A DNA stretch of 25,061 bases from an uncultured Eubacteriales bacterium. GTDB lineage: Bacteria > Bacillota > Clostridia > Oscillospirales > Oscillospiraceae. Location of the stretch: contig CATJWA010000214.1 in the NCBI GenBank assembly GCA_949744025.1, positions 1 to 25,061 of the forward strand, read 5' to 3'. The position numbers and the translations under genes were made by a program. The notes beneath the pieces were generated by a model, which saw nothing but the letters and a program-made list of their open reading frames with translations, had not been told where the DNA came from and ran no database searches. Of the stretch, positions 1-8,192 are shown piece by piece; the first letter of the stretch is position 1, and each line of letters starts with the position of its first letter.

Positions 1-22
1 CAGCGCCGCACTTTAAATAAAA

Positions 23-979
23 TCAGTGAATCGTCGCCTTTATTCCCTTTCGCGTGAATATCTCCTTAAAGCTCTGCATCTTTTCGTCGCTGGGCGGAAC
101 GGCCTCAACCACCTTCTCGTCGCTGATTCTCAGATGCTTTGACACACCGAGATTGTGATAAGGCAAAAGCTGAACCACCTCCACCGCCTCGCCGAGTCTA
201 AGGCAGAAGTCAGCCGTGGCTTCAATGTTCTCCACGGAGTCGTTGAACATCGGGATGACGGGAATCCTTATCTGGAACTTCGCTCCGCGCTCCGCGAGCC
301 GGAGTGCGTTTTCGAGAATCGGTTCGTTAGGCACACCGACCGTTTCACGGTGCTTTTTGCTGTCCATGTGCTTGAGGTCGTAAAGGAACAGGTCCGTGTA
401 GGGTATGACCCGCTCCACGACCTCCCACGAAGCGTAGCCCGTGGTGTCCAGGGCGGTGTGTATTCCCTCGGCCTTCAGGCGCTTGAGCAGCTCAAGCGTG
501 AACTCTGGCTGGCACAGTGCCTCTCCGCCGGACACGGTCGCTCCGCCGCCGGAATGTTCAAAAAACGACCTGTCGGCCAGAATTTTCTTCATAACCTCGT
601 CCACGGTGTACTCCTCGCCGCAGACATACAGCGCATGGGGATGGCAGGCCGCCGCGCACTCTCCGCAGTTGTCACAGACATCGCGCTTGACATGTACCAT
701 CTGCAGGTCCTCTCCCGAAACCGAGTCCCGTCTCGTACCTCCGAGCTCTATCGCCTGCTTCGGGCAGGACTTGACGCAGCGGCTGTCGCACATCTTTGTG
801 CCGATGCAGCGCATTGAAATCCAGCTAAGCTGCGGCGTAAAAAGCTGGGACTCGGGACTGTGGCACCATGGACAGCGCAGAGGGCAGCCCTTGAGAAAAA
901 CCGTCGTCCGTATTCCGGGCCCGTCCTGTACGGAAAAACCCTGAATATCATAAATACGTCCCTTCAAAGTCTCAGACAT
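23..979 (-). CDS. Glycyl radical enzyme activating protein (radical SAM)
   Basis: This 318-residue protein is a radical SAM activase that abstracts a hydrogen from the conserved glycine of a partner glycyl radical enzyme, using S-adenosylmethionine and a [4Fe-4S] cluster in the cytosol. The radical SAM motif CxxxCxxC is at Cys32, Cys36 and Cys39, inside a GCPLRCPWCH context. It is followed by a ferredoxin-like insert with two cysteine sets (58/64/68/72 and 102/105/108/112) that would bind two further [4Fe-4S] clusters. This insert marks the activases of dehydratase, decarboxylase and lyase GREs and is absent from the pyruvate formate-lyase activase. A SGGEA motif follows near residue 150. The ATG start has a GGAGGT site 6 bases upstream. 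The gene lies 123 bases downstream of GRE1 on the same strand and is the only activase in the window, so it activates GRE1 most likely and possibly GRE2 and GRE3. Confidence 0.95.
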   Translation of the reverse strand: MSETLKGRIYDIQGFSVQDGPGIRTTVFLKGCPLRCPWCHSPESQLFTPQLSWISMRCIGTKMCDSRCVKSCPKQAIELGGTRRDSVSGEDLQMVHVKRDVCDNCGECAAACHPHALYVCGEEYTVDEVMKKILADRSFFEHSGGGATVSGGEALCQPEFTLELLKRLKAEGIHTALDTTGYASWEVVERVIPYTDLFLYDLKHMDSKKHRETVGVPNEPILENALRLAERGAKFQIRIPVIPMFNDSVENIEATADFCLRLGEAVEVVQLLPYHNLGVSKHLRISDEKVVEAVPPSDEKMQSFKEIFTRKGIKATIH

Positions 980-1065
980 TACCGTACCTCCATCGTTTTG
1001 TTTTGTTTATTCAGCCCCCGATGCACCACGGTCATCCCCGCACAGTCGTAGGGCGTTTTCCCTTC

Positions 1066-1095
1066 GGGCATGAGGCCGTGTGCGGCCTCATGCCC
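1066..1095 (-). terminator. Stem-loop between GRE1 and its activase
   Basis: A perfect 13-bp inverted repeat with a 4-base loop lies 8 bases after the GRE1 stop codon. On the minus strand it is followed by GAAGG rather than a run of T, so it is not a classical intrinsic terminator. It may protect the GRE1 message 3' end or lower expression of the downstream activase, which is needed only in catalytic amounts. That role is inference. Confidence 0.5.
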
Positions 1096-1102
1096 AATTT
1101 AT

Positions 1103-3526
1103 TCATATTGCCATTTCCGTTCTGTGGATAAGGTCGTCCTGACAGTCCTTGAACACCTCGACAAAATATGCTGAGAAGCCCGCGACGCGTACAACCAGGT
1201 CCTTGTATTCCTCCGGATGCTCCTGCGCCTTGCGCAGAGTGTCGGAGCTGACGATGTTGAGCTGCAGCTCCATTCCTCCGCGCTCGAAATAGGTCTCCAT
1301 GACCGCTCTGAGCTTACGGTTGCCGTCCTCGCCCTTGAGGGATGTCGGGTGCAGCTTCATATTCAGCAGAGTGCCGTTGCCGAAATCGCTCTGGTCATAG
1401 CCGAGCACGGAGTTCAGACAGGCCAGCGGGCCGGACTTGTCATAGCCCTGCACGGGAGAAATGCCGTCGGACAGCGGCGTGCCCTTCTTTCGCCCGTCGG
1501 GAGATGCCCAGGTAAACCAGCCCATGACGGTGTTGAGCGTCACGGGGTAGCAGCCGGCGGACCAGCGGCCGCGGGGACCGTGGGAGGCATTTATGGCGTC
1601 GGCGTAGACCTTCGCGGTCCAGCGGGAGAACTGGTCGCACTCATCAATAGCGTTCCCAAAATGGGGAACCTCATTGACGATTATCTGGCGCAGCTCCTCA
1701 TATCCCTCCCAGTCTGCCATAACCGCGTCATAAAGCTCGCGCGCGGTGCAGAGCTTTTTGTCAAAAACAGCGTACTTTATCACGTTCAGACACTCGGCCA
1801 CATTGCCGATGCCGATAGCGGAGTTGCCGGTGGAGTTGTACTTCGCGCCGCCGGACATAACGTCCTTGCCTTTTTCCATGCAGCCGGCCATGGTCGCGGA
1901 AACCAGCGGCAGGGGGTGAATCTGCTCGGCTACGGACTCCCACATGTTCTCGCAGGAGACATGCCAGCGGATGAAATACTCCATCTGCTGACGCACGGCG
2001 TCCTGGAATTCCTCGAAGGTCTTGTAGTCGTAGAGATAGCCCAGCTGAAGCCCCGTGTTGGGCTTGACCTTTCCGTCACGGCCCGGCATCGGGTTTGTGC
2101 CGTTGTTCATGGCCAGCAGCACGGCGCCGACAAGGTTTATGTAGGACTCGCAGCCCGTTCCGCCCGGCTGCGCCCACTCGTCGCCGCAGCCGGAGGGCTC
2201 CACACAGCCAATCAGGCAGTAGTTGCGCGCGTCCTCAAGAGTCAGTCCGCGTTTGACCAGGGCTGGAATAATCACGCCGTCGTACTCGAAGGTCGGCACT
2301 CCGCCGGCACGCTTCGTCGTCTCAATCGCGAGCTCCCACAGCTCGTCTGGGGTGTCCTTGTGAATGCGCAGGGCCTGCGGGGGTGAATGGAGAACAAGGC
2401 GTCCGGAGGCCTGGAGCATAAGGTAGGTTACGGGATTGGTCGCGTCCCTGCCGTCCCTGTCCACGCCGCCCATGGTCACAAGGTTGCCGCTGGTATAGCC
2501 GGGGTTTGCAATCGTGGTCGGGTCATACTGGCACATCTTGTTCGGCTCGGCCAGCTTGAGGTAGAACAGGTCCATAATCTCCTGCGCTCTCTCGGGGGTC
2601 AGGCGGCCGGCAGCTATGTCGGCCTCATAGAACTTTCCGAGATACTGGTCTACACGGCCGAGGCTCAGTCCGTGCTGCTGTCCGTCCAGGCACTGTGCCA
2701 GATAATAGATGTATATGCACTGCACCGCATCCTGGAAGGTCTCGCAGGGGTTTTCGATAATGCGGTCGAGGCTTTCGGCCATGCCGAGCAGCTCGGCGCG
2801 GCGGTCCATGTCCTTCTCCAGTCCGGCCAGGCGCTTCGCCTCCGCGGCGTAGCGCTTTGTCCAGATAATAATGCCCTCGCTGACTATGGCCACCGCCCTG
2901 TAAAAGCTATACTTCTTGCTGCTGTCACCGTACAGGCCGTTTTTCTCCAGCTCGGCCATTTTCTCCTCGGCCTCGCGCTTTATGGCGCCGAAGCCCTTGT
3001 TTATCGCCTTGTTGTAGTCCGCGCAGAAGTGGCCCACGGGCGTGGTGGTGTTGTTCTCGTCACGGAACATGAGCATACCGTTTTCGCTGTGCTCATGGTA
3101 GCCGACAGGGAGATATTCGTCCCAAATCTGGCTCATGTTGTTATGCAGCCAGAAGTCGGCGGTGGAGAGTATGTACTCCTTATCCTCCTCGGATACGATG
3201 TACGGATCGGACTCCCTGGCCATAGGGTCTCCGTTGGTCAGCTCATCCACAATCCAGCGGAAGGTAATCTCCGGAAAAAGCGCGCTGGCGCGGTATGATG
3301 TGACCTGCTCGCCAACTATAATCTCCTCGTCATTTATAAGCACGGGAAGCTTTTCGCACAGGTTTTTGAAGCTTTTTGCTCTCTTAAGAATGCCTGTAAG
3401 CTGCATGTTGTCCATGTAAAACTCTGTCACAAGACGATATCTCGCAGTGCACAGGCGGGGCTGGGTGCTGCGGTAGCGCGCGCGCATTTTCTGTACACGC
3501 GGTGTAATATCATTCCATTTTACCAT
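1103..3526 (-). CDS. Glycyl radical enzyme, dehydratase/lyase-type (GRE1)
   Basis: This 807-residue protein is a full-length glycyl radical enzyme. Its C-terminal radical motif RVAGFSAYF puts the glycyl radical at Gly783. The thiyl loop reads GCVEP, with Cys441 as the thiyl-radical residue and Glu443 in the general-base position known from glycerol dehydratase, choline TMA-lyase and hydroxyproline dehydratase. It lacks the adjacent Cys-Cys pair of pyruvate formate-lyase, so it is not PFL. The ATG has an AAAGGATG site upstream and follows 173 bases with a perfect TATAAT box. The activase gene follows directly. No transporter or partner enzyme is in its transcription unit, so the substrate stays open. 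The residues after the Cys loop (SGCGDEW, then a GG-rich stretch) do not match a subfamily I can name with confidence. It looks closer to GRE2 than to GRE3 by shared blocks such as GGAKYNS and FDKKLCT. Confidence 0.93.
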   Translation of the reverse strand: MVKWNDITPRVQKMRARYRSTQPRLCTARYRLVTEFYMDNMQLTGILKRAKSFKNLCEKLPVLINDEEIIVGEQVTSYRASALFPEITFRWIVDELTNGDPMARESDPYIVSEEDKEYILSTADFWLHNNMSQIWDEYLPVGYHEHSENGMLMFRDENNTTTPVGHFCADYNKAINKGFGAIKREAEEKMAELEKNGLYGDSSKKYSFYRAVAIVSEGIIIWTKRYAAEAKRLAGLEKDMDRRAELLGMAESLDRIIENPCETFQDAVQCIYIYYLAQCLDGQQHGLSLGRVDQYLGKFYEADIAAGRLTPERAQEIMDLFYLKLAEPNKMCQYDPTTIANPGYTSGNLVTMGGVDRDGRDATNPVTYLMLQASGRLVLHSPPQALRIHKDTPDELWELAIETTKRAGGVPTFEYDGVIIPALVKRGLTLEDARNYCLIGCVEPSGCGDEWAQPGGTGCESYINLVGAVLLAMNNGTNPMPGRDGKVKPNTGLQLGYLYDYKTFEEFQDAVRQQMEYFIRWHVSCENMWESVAEQIHPLPLVSATMAGCMEKGKDVMSGGAKYNSTGNSAIGIGNVAECLNVIKYAVFDKKLCTARELYDAVMADWEGYEELRQIIVNEVPHFGNAIDECDQFSRWTAKVYADAINASHGPRGRWSAGCYPVTLNTVMGWFTWASPDGRKKGTPLSDGISPVQGYDKSGPLACLNSVLGYDQSDFGNGTLLNMKLHPTSLKGEDGNRKLRAVMETYFERGGMELQLNIVSSDTLRKAQEHPEEYKDLVVRVAGFSAYFVEVFKDCQDDLIHRTEMAI

Positions 3527-3566
3527 ATCTGTACATCCTTTCCAAATAAGCGTTCAATCTTTTATG

Positions 3567-3592
3567 TTGATAGCTCAATTATAGCATTGATA
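3567..3592 (-). promoter_or_regulatory. GRE1 promoter -10 box flanked by direct repeats
   Basis: On the minus strand a perfect TATAAT (3578-3583) lies about 50 bases before the GRE1 start. No good -35 box sits 16-18 bases upstream of it. The -10 box is bracketed by two TATCAA hexamers (3567-3572 and 3587-3592) exactly 20 bases apart, close to two helical turns. This fits a factor-dependent promoter with an operator overlapping the -10 box. The box is seen directly; the operator role is inference. Confidence 0.45.
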
Positions 3593-3699
3593 TTCCGCTC
3601 CACCTCTTCATATTTTGCATAGCTGATTTCTGTTTTTGTATTGATGTGCGGCATGCATACCCTCCGCACTCCATCTATCCTGCATTCAGTACTTCACTC

Positions 3700-5067
3700 T
3701 CACCTTCTGCGCCTCACAAACAGCCTGAGCGCGCCGAGGCAGACAAGCAGCACCGGCACAAGCGCCGCCGGCGCCGCAGCATTGGCATACGCGCGCGGTA
3801 TAGCGTTATAGCTCATTGAAAGGCTTACCGGCGCAATAGTAAAGCTGTCAAAATTTTCAAAGCCCTCCACGGCGGCGTTCATGTAAAGCTCAAGGTTGCA
3901 CACGTTCCCATAATTGGCCAAAATAGTCCCGTCAATCAGTGAAGCCGGCAGCACAAACAGATACGCCCCTCTCTGCCGGTCTGAGGCCACAGCGCCAAAG
4001 GTTATTGTTCCGTACTCAGAGCGCGCGCCTCCAGGCACCGACAGGTATCCCCGTTCGGAGCTTGTCAGCAGCGCGCTGACTGTCCATCCGCTTCCCTCCT
4101 GCGGTTTGCTCACGCTTATACCGCGGGCGTGGTTCAGCAGGCAGCTTCTTTCGCCGGTAATGCGTCCCGTCACGCTGTTGGCCGTGCTCAGGCGGGAGAA
4201 AATAAGGTATTCATTCTGATAATAATCCTCTCCGTCTCCGGCCACTCCGTTCTCAAGCGCAATACCCCGCGCAGACAACAGAGAGCTCCAGTTTGGAAAA
4301 TCCACACCCTCATCCTCCGACAGCAGAAGCAGGCAATGTCCGCCTGCATTCAGATATCCGTCAAGCATTTTCAGCTCGTCCGCTGCCAGGTCTGTCCGTG
4401 GCGCGTTGATTACCAGCACATCGCAGTCCTCCGGAACGCCGCCGTCGGTCAGAAGGTTCACCTCCGCCAGCACAAAGCGGGACTTCTCCATCTCTCGTGC
4501 CGCAGCATCCGGAAGCTCCGCCTCCGCATGGCCTGCAAGACAGTAAGCCTTCTTTGAGCCCTCACTTAAAAGCGCGGCAACGGCATTTGTAAAACGGCTG
4601 TCCCCGTCAAACGCCGTCTCCTTATACTCGCCGTAATACGCGTATTGCAGCTTGTCGTACTGCACGATGTCCGCAAAGCTCACCAGCTCCACGCGTCCCC
4701 CTGCGCCGGCAAACACGACTGTCTGCTCCGCTGCGCCGTACTGCGCGAGAACTTCAGGCTCGTAAACCGGGTCCGCGGTTCGCAGGCTGATATGCTCGGA
4801 CAGCTGCGCGTATTTCTGCGCAAATTTCACGATGCGGGCGTCGGGCTCGGAGCTTATTATCACAATCTCTATGTCCTCATCCAGCCCGGCAATATATTCC
4901 CTTGACAGCTCCGAAATTGCATAGATGCCCGTCCGGCTCAGGTCAAGGCCGAGCGTCACGAATCTGTTTGCCAGCAGATTGAGCGCGGCAAGCGCCAGCG
5001 CCGCAGCCAGCACCACGGCGGCACGCCTCACGCGCGCTGAGCGGAAAGCTGATTTTTTTTCCTTCAT
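3700..5067 (-). CDS. GldG-like ABC transporter auxiliary protein
   Basis: This 455-residue protein is an ABC-2 transporter auxiliary protein of the GldG type. It has one N-terminal membrane helix (about residues 15-35), a large extracytoplasmic domain, and a C-terminal helix ending in an RRRR anchor. The family is named after a gliding-motility component, but members occur in many non-gliding bacteria with no known substrate. I chose the ATG at 5067 because GAGG lies 7-8 bases upstream. An in-frame GTG at 5085 has poorer spacing. The gene is the last of a three-gene unit, 21 bases after the permease stop. The motif LDLSRTGIYAIS after the first helix resembles the family's conserved juxtamembrane segment. 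The assignment rests on architecture and context rather than on a catalytic motif. Confidence 0.75.
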   Translation of the reverse strand: MKEKKSAFRSARVRRAAVVLAAALALAALNLLANRFVTLGLDLSRTGIYAISELSREYIAGLDEDIEIVIISSEPDARIVKFAQKYAQLSEHISLRTADPVYEPEVLAQYGAAEQTVVFAGAGGRVELVSFADIVQYDKLQYAYYGEYKETAFDGDSRFTNAVAALLSEGSKKAYCLAGHAEAELPDAAAREMEKSRFVLAEVNLLTDGGVPEDCDVLVINAPRTDLAADELKMLDGYLNAGGHCLLLLSEDEGVDFPNWSSLLSARGIALENGVAGDGEDYYQNEYLIFSRLSTANSVTGRITGERSCLLNHARGISVSKPQEGSGWTVSALLTSSERGYLSVPGGARSEYGTITFGAVASDRQRGAYLFVLPASLIDGTILANYGNVCNLELYMNAAVEGFENFDSFTIAPVSLSMSYNAIPRAYANAAAPAALVPVLLVCLGALRLFVRRRR

Positions 5068-5088
5068 TTCAGTACCTCGCACCACCGC

Positions 5089-5787
5089 TCAAAGCTTTTT
5101 GAAATTCTGCACCGTGAGCAGCAGGAAAAAAAATATCACGGACAGATACAGAATTATCCCCCGCAGCTCCAGCACCTGAGCGCCGATGAGCGAGCGCAGC
5201 GGCGCGGTGAGTGAAAACGCGGGCATCAGCTTTGTCAGCAGTCCCGACGGCATATACGCAATAAGGTCGTCCCATAGGTAGAGCAGCAGAACAATTGCAA
5301 ATGTCCCCACGGCCGCGGCCATCTGACTTTCCGTAGTTGACGAGACGTACATGCCTATTGAAAGAAACACGGCGCCAATCATAAAAACCACAAAAATGCC
5401 CGCATAATCCGCCTTGGGGTACCAGTCTCCAAAACAACAAATTACGAGCGGAAAAAGGCAGAAAACGGCGAAGGGAACAGCCAGCATCACGAGCATAGCG
5501 AAATATTTCCCCAAAATAATCCCGGTGACAGTGTTCGGCGAGGTCAGCAGGGCCTGGTCCGTGCGCGCGGCCTTCTCCTCTGCAAGCGAGCGCATGGACA
5601 GCAGCGGAACGCCAATCAGAAAGACAAACATTGCGTCGTTGAGCGCCATGGAAAAATACGGCACTCCGCTTATTATATTGACGGTCAGAAAATAGAGTCC
5701 GACCATAACCAGAAAAAAGGCGATAAAAACATACCCAAGCATGGAGTTAAAGTAAGCTCCCAGCTCCTTTCTGAAAACCGCGAACAT
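5089..5787 (-). CDS. ABC-2 type transporter permease
   Basis: This 232-residue integral membrane protein has about six hydrophobic segments. It begins with a short cytoplasmic region (MFAVFRKELGAYFNS), typical of ABC-2 permeases of the GldF/NosY/CcmB-like group. A conserved-looking RSLAEEKAARTDQALLTSP stretch lies after the second helix, near residues 66-84, where ABC-2 permeases contact the ATPase. Its ATG shares one base with the TAA stop of the ATPase gene (TAATG), which shows translational coupling. Together with the ATPase it would form a dimeric exporter, and the GldG-like protein encoded next is the auxiliary subunit. The substrate is unknown. Confidence 0.85.
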   Translation of the reverse strand: MFAVFRKELGAYFNSMLGYVFIAFFLVMVGLYFLTVNIISGVPYFSMALNDAMFVFLIGVPLLSMRSLAEEKAARTDQALLTSPNTVTGIILGKYFAMLVMLAVPFAVFCLFPLVICCFGDWYPKADYAGIFVVFMIGAVFLSIGMYVSSTTESQMAAAVGTFAIVLLLYLWDDLIAYMPSGLLTKLMPAFSLTAPLRSLIGAQVLELRGIILYLSVIFFFLLLTVQNFKKL

Positions 5788-6734
5788 TACGTTTCCCTCC
5801 CATCTTCGCCGCCGGTCAGCCTTAAAAACAGCTCCTCAAGCGAGCAATTAATCTGATTCATCTCTAAAATCGGGCAGTCCGCACCCGCGAAAGCGCGAAA
5901 GACCGCCTCGCGCACGTCCTGCCCCTGCCGTGTCTCTATAGTGTAGGCGCACTCCCCCTCCCGCTCCTTCACAAGCGTCCATTTCAGCTCCGCGGGCACG
6001 GCGGACAGTACTCCCTCTATTTTTTCAGCGCTCCCTGCGGCAAGCAGTCTCAGTGCCGCGCCGGCTCCCGCCCTTGTACTCAGCGCAGAAGGGCTCCCCT
6101 TTGCAATCAGGCGGCCACGGCATATCAGCAGCAGCTCGTCGCACACACTCTCAAGCTCATGGAGAAGGTGCGAGCTTACCAAAACCGTGCTGCCGCCGGA
6201 AAGGCTTTTTATTGCGCCTCTCATCTCTACCATCTGCTTTGGGTCCAGTCCCGCCGAGGGCTCGTCCAGAATCAGAAGCTCCGGCCCTCCGAGTGTGGCG
6301 CAGGCCAGACCAACTCTCTGCTTGTAGCCCTTGGAGAGATTTCTTATCAGCCTGTCTGCAACAGGCTTTATTTCCGTGCGCTCCATAGCCGAGCACAGCT
6401 CCTCCCCGCGCCGAGACTTCGGAATTTTTCTGAGCTGCGCGGAAAATTTCAGATACTCCCGAACCGTCATGTCGCCATACAGCGGCGGCACCTCCGGAAG
6501 ATAACCGATGCGCTTTTTCGCCTCAAGCGGCGCAGAGCTCATGCTTATTCCGTTTATAAGCCCTCCCCCGCCGCTCTGCGCCAAATAGCCGGTGAGAATA
6601 TTCATCAGTGTTGACTTTCCCGCCCCGTTAGGGCCAAGGAGTCCGTATATCTTCCCATTTTCAAGCTCGAAGCTTACGTCCTTGAGCACGGTGGCCGCAC
6701 CGTAGCTTTTTGTCAGATGCTTTACCTGAACCAT
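5787..6734 (-). CDS. ABC transporter ATP-binding protein
   Basis: This 315-residue cytoplasmic ATPase powers the adjoining ABC-2 permease. Visible motifs are Walker A GPNGAGKST (34-42), an LSKGYKQR signature (133-140), Walker B LLILDEP (153-159) followed by the D-loop, and the switch His189 in SSHLL. The signature Gly-Tyr-Lys-Gln form and the roughly 100-residue C-terminal extension are usual for the GldA/CcmA-like class of exporters. The ATG has GAGG 8 bases upstream. It is the first gene of the three-gene exporter unit and lies 230 bases after the TRAP operon, separated from it by a terminator hairpin, so it probably has its own promoter. The link to the GRE genes is probably only positional. 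Confidence 0.92.
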   Translation of the reverse strand: MVQVKHLTKSYGAATVLKDVSFELENGKIYGLLGPNGAGKSTLMNILTGYLAQSGGGGLINGISMSSAPLEAKKRIGYLPEVPPLYGDMTVREYLKFSAQLRKIPKSRRGEELCSAMERTEIKPVADRLIRNLSKGYKQRVGLACATLGGPELLILDEPSAGLDPKQMVEMRGAIKSLSGGSTVLVSSHLLHELESVCDELLLICRGRLIAKGSPSALSTRAGAGAALRLLAAGSAEKIEGVLSAVPAELKWTLVKEREGECAYTIETRQGQDVREAVFRAFAGADCPILEMNQINCSLEELFLRLTGGEDGRET

Positions 6735-6796
6735 TAATTAAACCTCACCAGGGCCGTCACGCGCAGCAACACCCGCCGGCCAATACGAAAATCAGC

Positions 6797-6837
6797 AAAA
6801 ACACGTATGTTTCCTGTTATGAAGCATACGTGTTTTT
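6797..6837. terminator. Bidirectional intrinsic terminator after the TRAP operon
   Basis: A perfect 13-bp inverted repeat (6797-6809 with 6825-6837) has A5 at one end and T5 at the other, with two further T on the plus strand. On the minus strand the stem ends in TTTTT, so it should stop transcription leaving dctP before the ABC operon. Confidence 0.75.
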
Positions 6838-6846
6838 TTGTTGACA

Positions 6847-6880
6847 GTCAAGCCGCAAATCCGAAAATCTGCGGCCTGAC
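6847..6880 (-). other. Minus-strand RNA hairpin in the TRAP operon 3' region
   Basis: Two 14-base arms (6847-6860 and 6867-6880) with a 6-base loop differ from a perfect palindrome at two positions. As minus-strand RNA both positions become G-U pairs; as plus-strand RNA they would be A-C mismatches. The structure therefore belongs to the transcript that leaves dctP, just ahead of the terminator. It may protect the 3' end, which is inference. Confidence 0.5.
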
Positions 6881-6964
6881 CGATGAGAAAAGAGGTACCT
6901 TTTAATCAGCCGGCTTCATTGTTTAGCCCAGCACAATGCCGGCCGTATGCCGCACGGGAAATTA

Positions 6965-8101
6965 TCAGTCATCCATGTGAGCGGCCGCAAGCTCCATAAA
7001 CTTGTCGTACCACTCGTAGATATCCACGTCGGAATCGTCCGCGTGGTCAGCCAGCCACTTGTCAACAATGGTCTGGCCGGCCTCGTACCAGGAAGCCATA
7101 TCCTCCTCGGAAACCTCATAAACGGGCTGGCCGTCCTCGGCGAGCTTGGTCATCAGAGCCTCGGTTATCTCGTCGTCAGCCTTAATCATTGCGTCCTGCT
7201 GCTCGGCCAGACACTCGCGGACTATGTCCTGAATATCCGCGGGCAGGCCGTCCCAGAAGGTCTTGTTGCCTATCCAGCCGACAGCGCAGCAGTGCAGGCC
7301 GGTGTTCTCGCCGTAAATGGTATGGGACTTGGTCAGCTCATGCTCGGAGAAAATGTCAACCAGAGCCAGATGATGGAGAGAGCCGTCCACAACGCCCTTT
7401 TCCAGGGAGGTGTAGAAGTCTCCGACGCCCATGCTCACTATGTTGCCGCCGCCGAGGGCAAGGTAGTTCTGCATCTCGGCAACGCCAATAATCTTCAGAC
7501 CGGACAGGTCATTGATATCGTATATGGGCATATCCTTTGTCAGGTGGAAGGACATGCCGTCGGGCTCCTTGATGTCAATCCATGTCAGGTTCATGTCCGC
7601 CAGCTCCTTCTGGAAGGGGTTGTCGGGAGTATCGAGAACGAGCTCGCGCACAGCGTTAGTCAGGCCCTGGGACTTGGGCATTGCCTGGGTGAAGGGAAGG
7701 GTCAGCATGGAGGCGATGGGAGTGGTTCCGGCAACCAGGTCTACCTGCCAGTAGGTGATGTCAGCCAGGCCCTGAGCCGTGCCGCTCAGAGAGTCCGGAG
7801 TGGACAGAAGCGTCTCGGAGAAATACGCCTTGGCGTCGATGCGTCCGCCGCCGAGCTCGTTCATCTTGGCGACGGCCTTCTCCAGCTCCACGCCGGCGGG
7901 GATCGCCGCAGAGTCCCACAGCGCGATGCGGATCTCATAAACCTCGCCGTCGGAAGAATTGGCCGGAGCGTTGGCGTCGCCAGAAGCGTTGCTGTTGTCG
8001 GAAGCGTTGCTGTTGCTGGGAGTGCCACCGCAGCCGCTCAGAACGAACATGAGGCACATAACGCAGGCAAGCAGGAGAGCTATACCCTTAGTCTTTTTCA
8101 T
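6965..8101 (-). CDS. dctP: TRAP transporter solute-binding lipoprotein (DctP family)
   Basis: This 378-residue protein captures the substrate, usually a small carboxylate or other organic acid, outside the membrane and delivers it to DctQM. A lipoprotein signal peptide is clear: MKKTK, a hydrophobic core, then lipobox LSGC with the lipidated cysteine at position 24. A low-complexity Asn/Ala/Ser linker follows to about residue 48, then the DctP fold. The ATG has AGGAGGT 7 bases upstream, the strongest ribosome site of the operon, as expected for a binding protein made in excess. It is the last gene of the GRE2 operon, 91 bases after dctM, with a short hairpin in that gap. The genomic setting suggests that its ligand is the substrate of the GRE2 pathway. 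Confidence 0.92.
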   Translation of the reverse strand: MKKTKGIALLLACVMCLMFVLSGCGGTPSNSNASDNSNASGDANAPANSSDGEVYEIRIALWDSAAIPAGVELEKAVAKMNELGGGRIDAKAYFSETLLSTPDSLSGTAQGLADITYWQVDLVAGTTPIASMLTLPFTQAMPKSQGLTNAVRELVLDTPDNPFQKELADMNLTWIDIKEPDGMSFHLTKDMPIYDINDLSGLKIIGVAEMQNYLALGGGNIVSMGVGDFYTSLEKGVVDGSLHHLALVDIFSEHELTKSHTIYGENTGLHCCAVGWIGNKTFWDGLPADIQDIVRECLAEQQDAMIKADDEITEALMTKLAEDGQPVYEVSEEDMASWYEAGQTIVDKWLADHADDSDVDIYEWYDKFMELAAAHMDD

Positions 8102-8153
8102 TTTTGAAACCTCCTAAGTTTTTTGTTGTTTTTACTCTACAGTTATATTTGCA

Positions 8154-8172
8154 GCGGGGTAAGCGGCCCCGC
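8154..8172 (-). other. Intercistronic hairpin between dctM and dctP
   Basis: A 6-bp all-GC stem (GCGGGG/CCCCGC) with a 7-base loop lies in the 91-base gap before dctP and has no T-run after it. Such hairpins often stabilise or separate the binding-protein part of transporter mRNAs. The role here is inference. Confidence 0.35.
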
Positions 8173-8192
8173 CGTGGGCTACGAATATTAGC

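Noticed and set aside
1217..3298. Two long plus-strand open frames opposite GRE1
   Set aside because: They are antisense to a well-supported GRE, have biased composition (Val, Leu, His, Gly) and lack plausible ribosome sites. Similar antisense frames opposite GRE2 and GRE3 were rejected for the same reason.
3622..3700. Possible terminator for the ABC operon (6-bp GTGCGG/CCGCAC stem at about 3645-3668)
   Set aside because: The stem is short, the loop is 12 bases, and no T-run follows on the minus strand.
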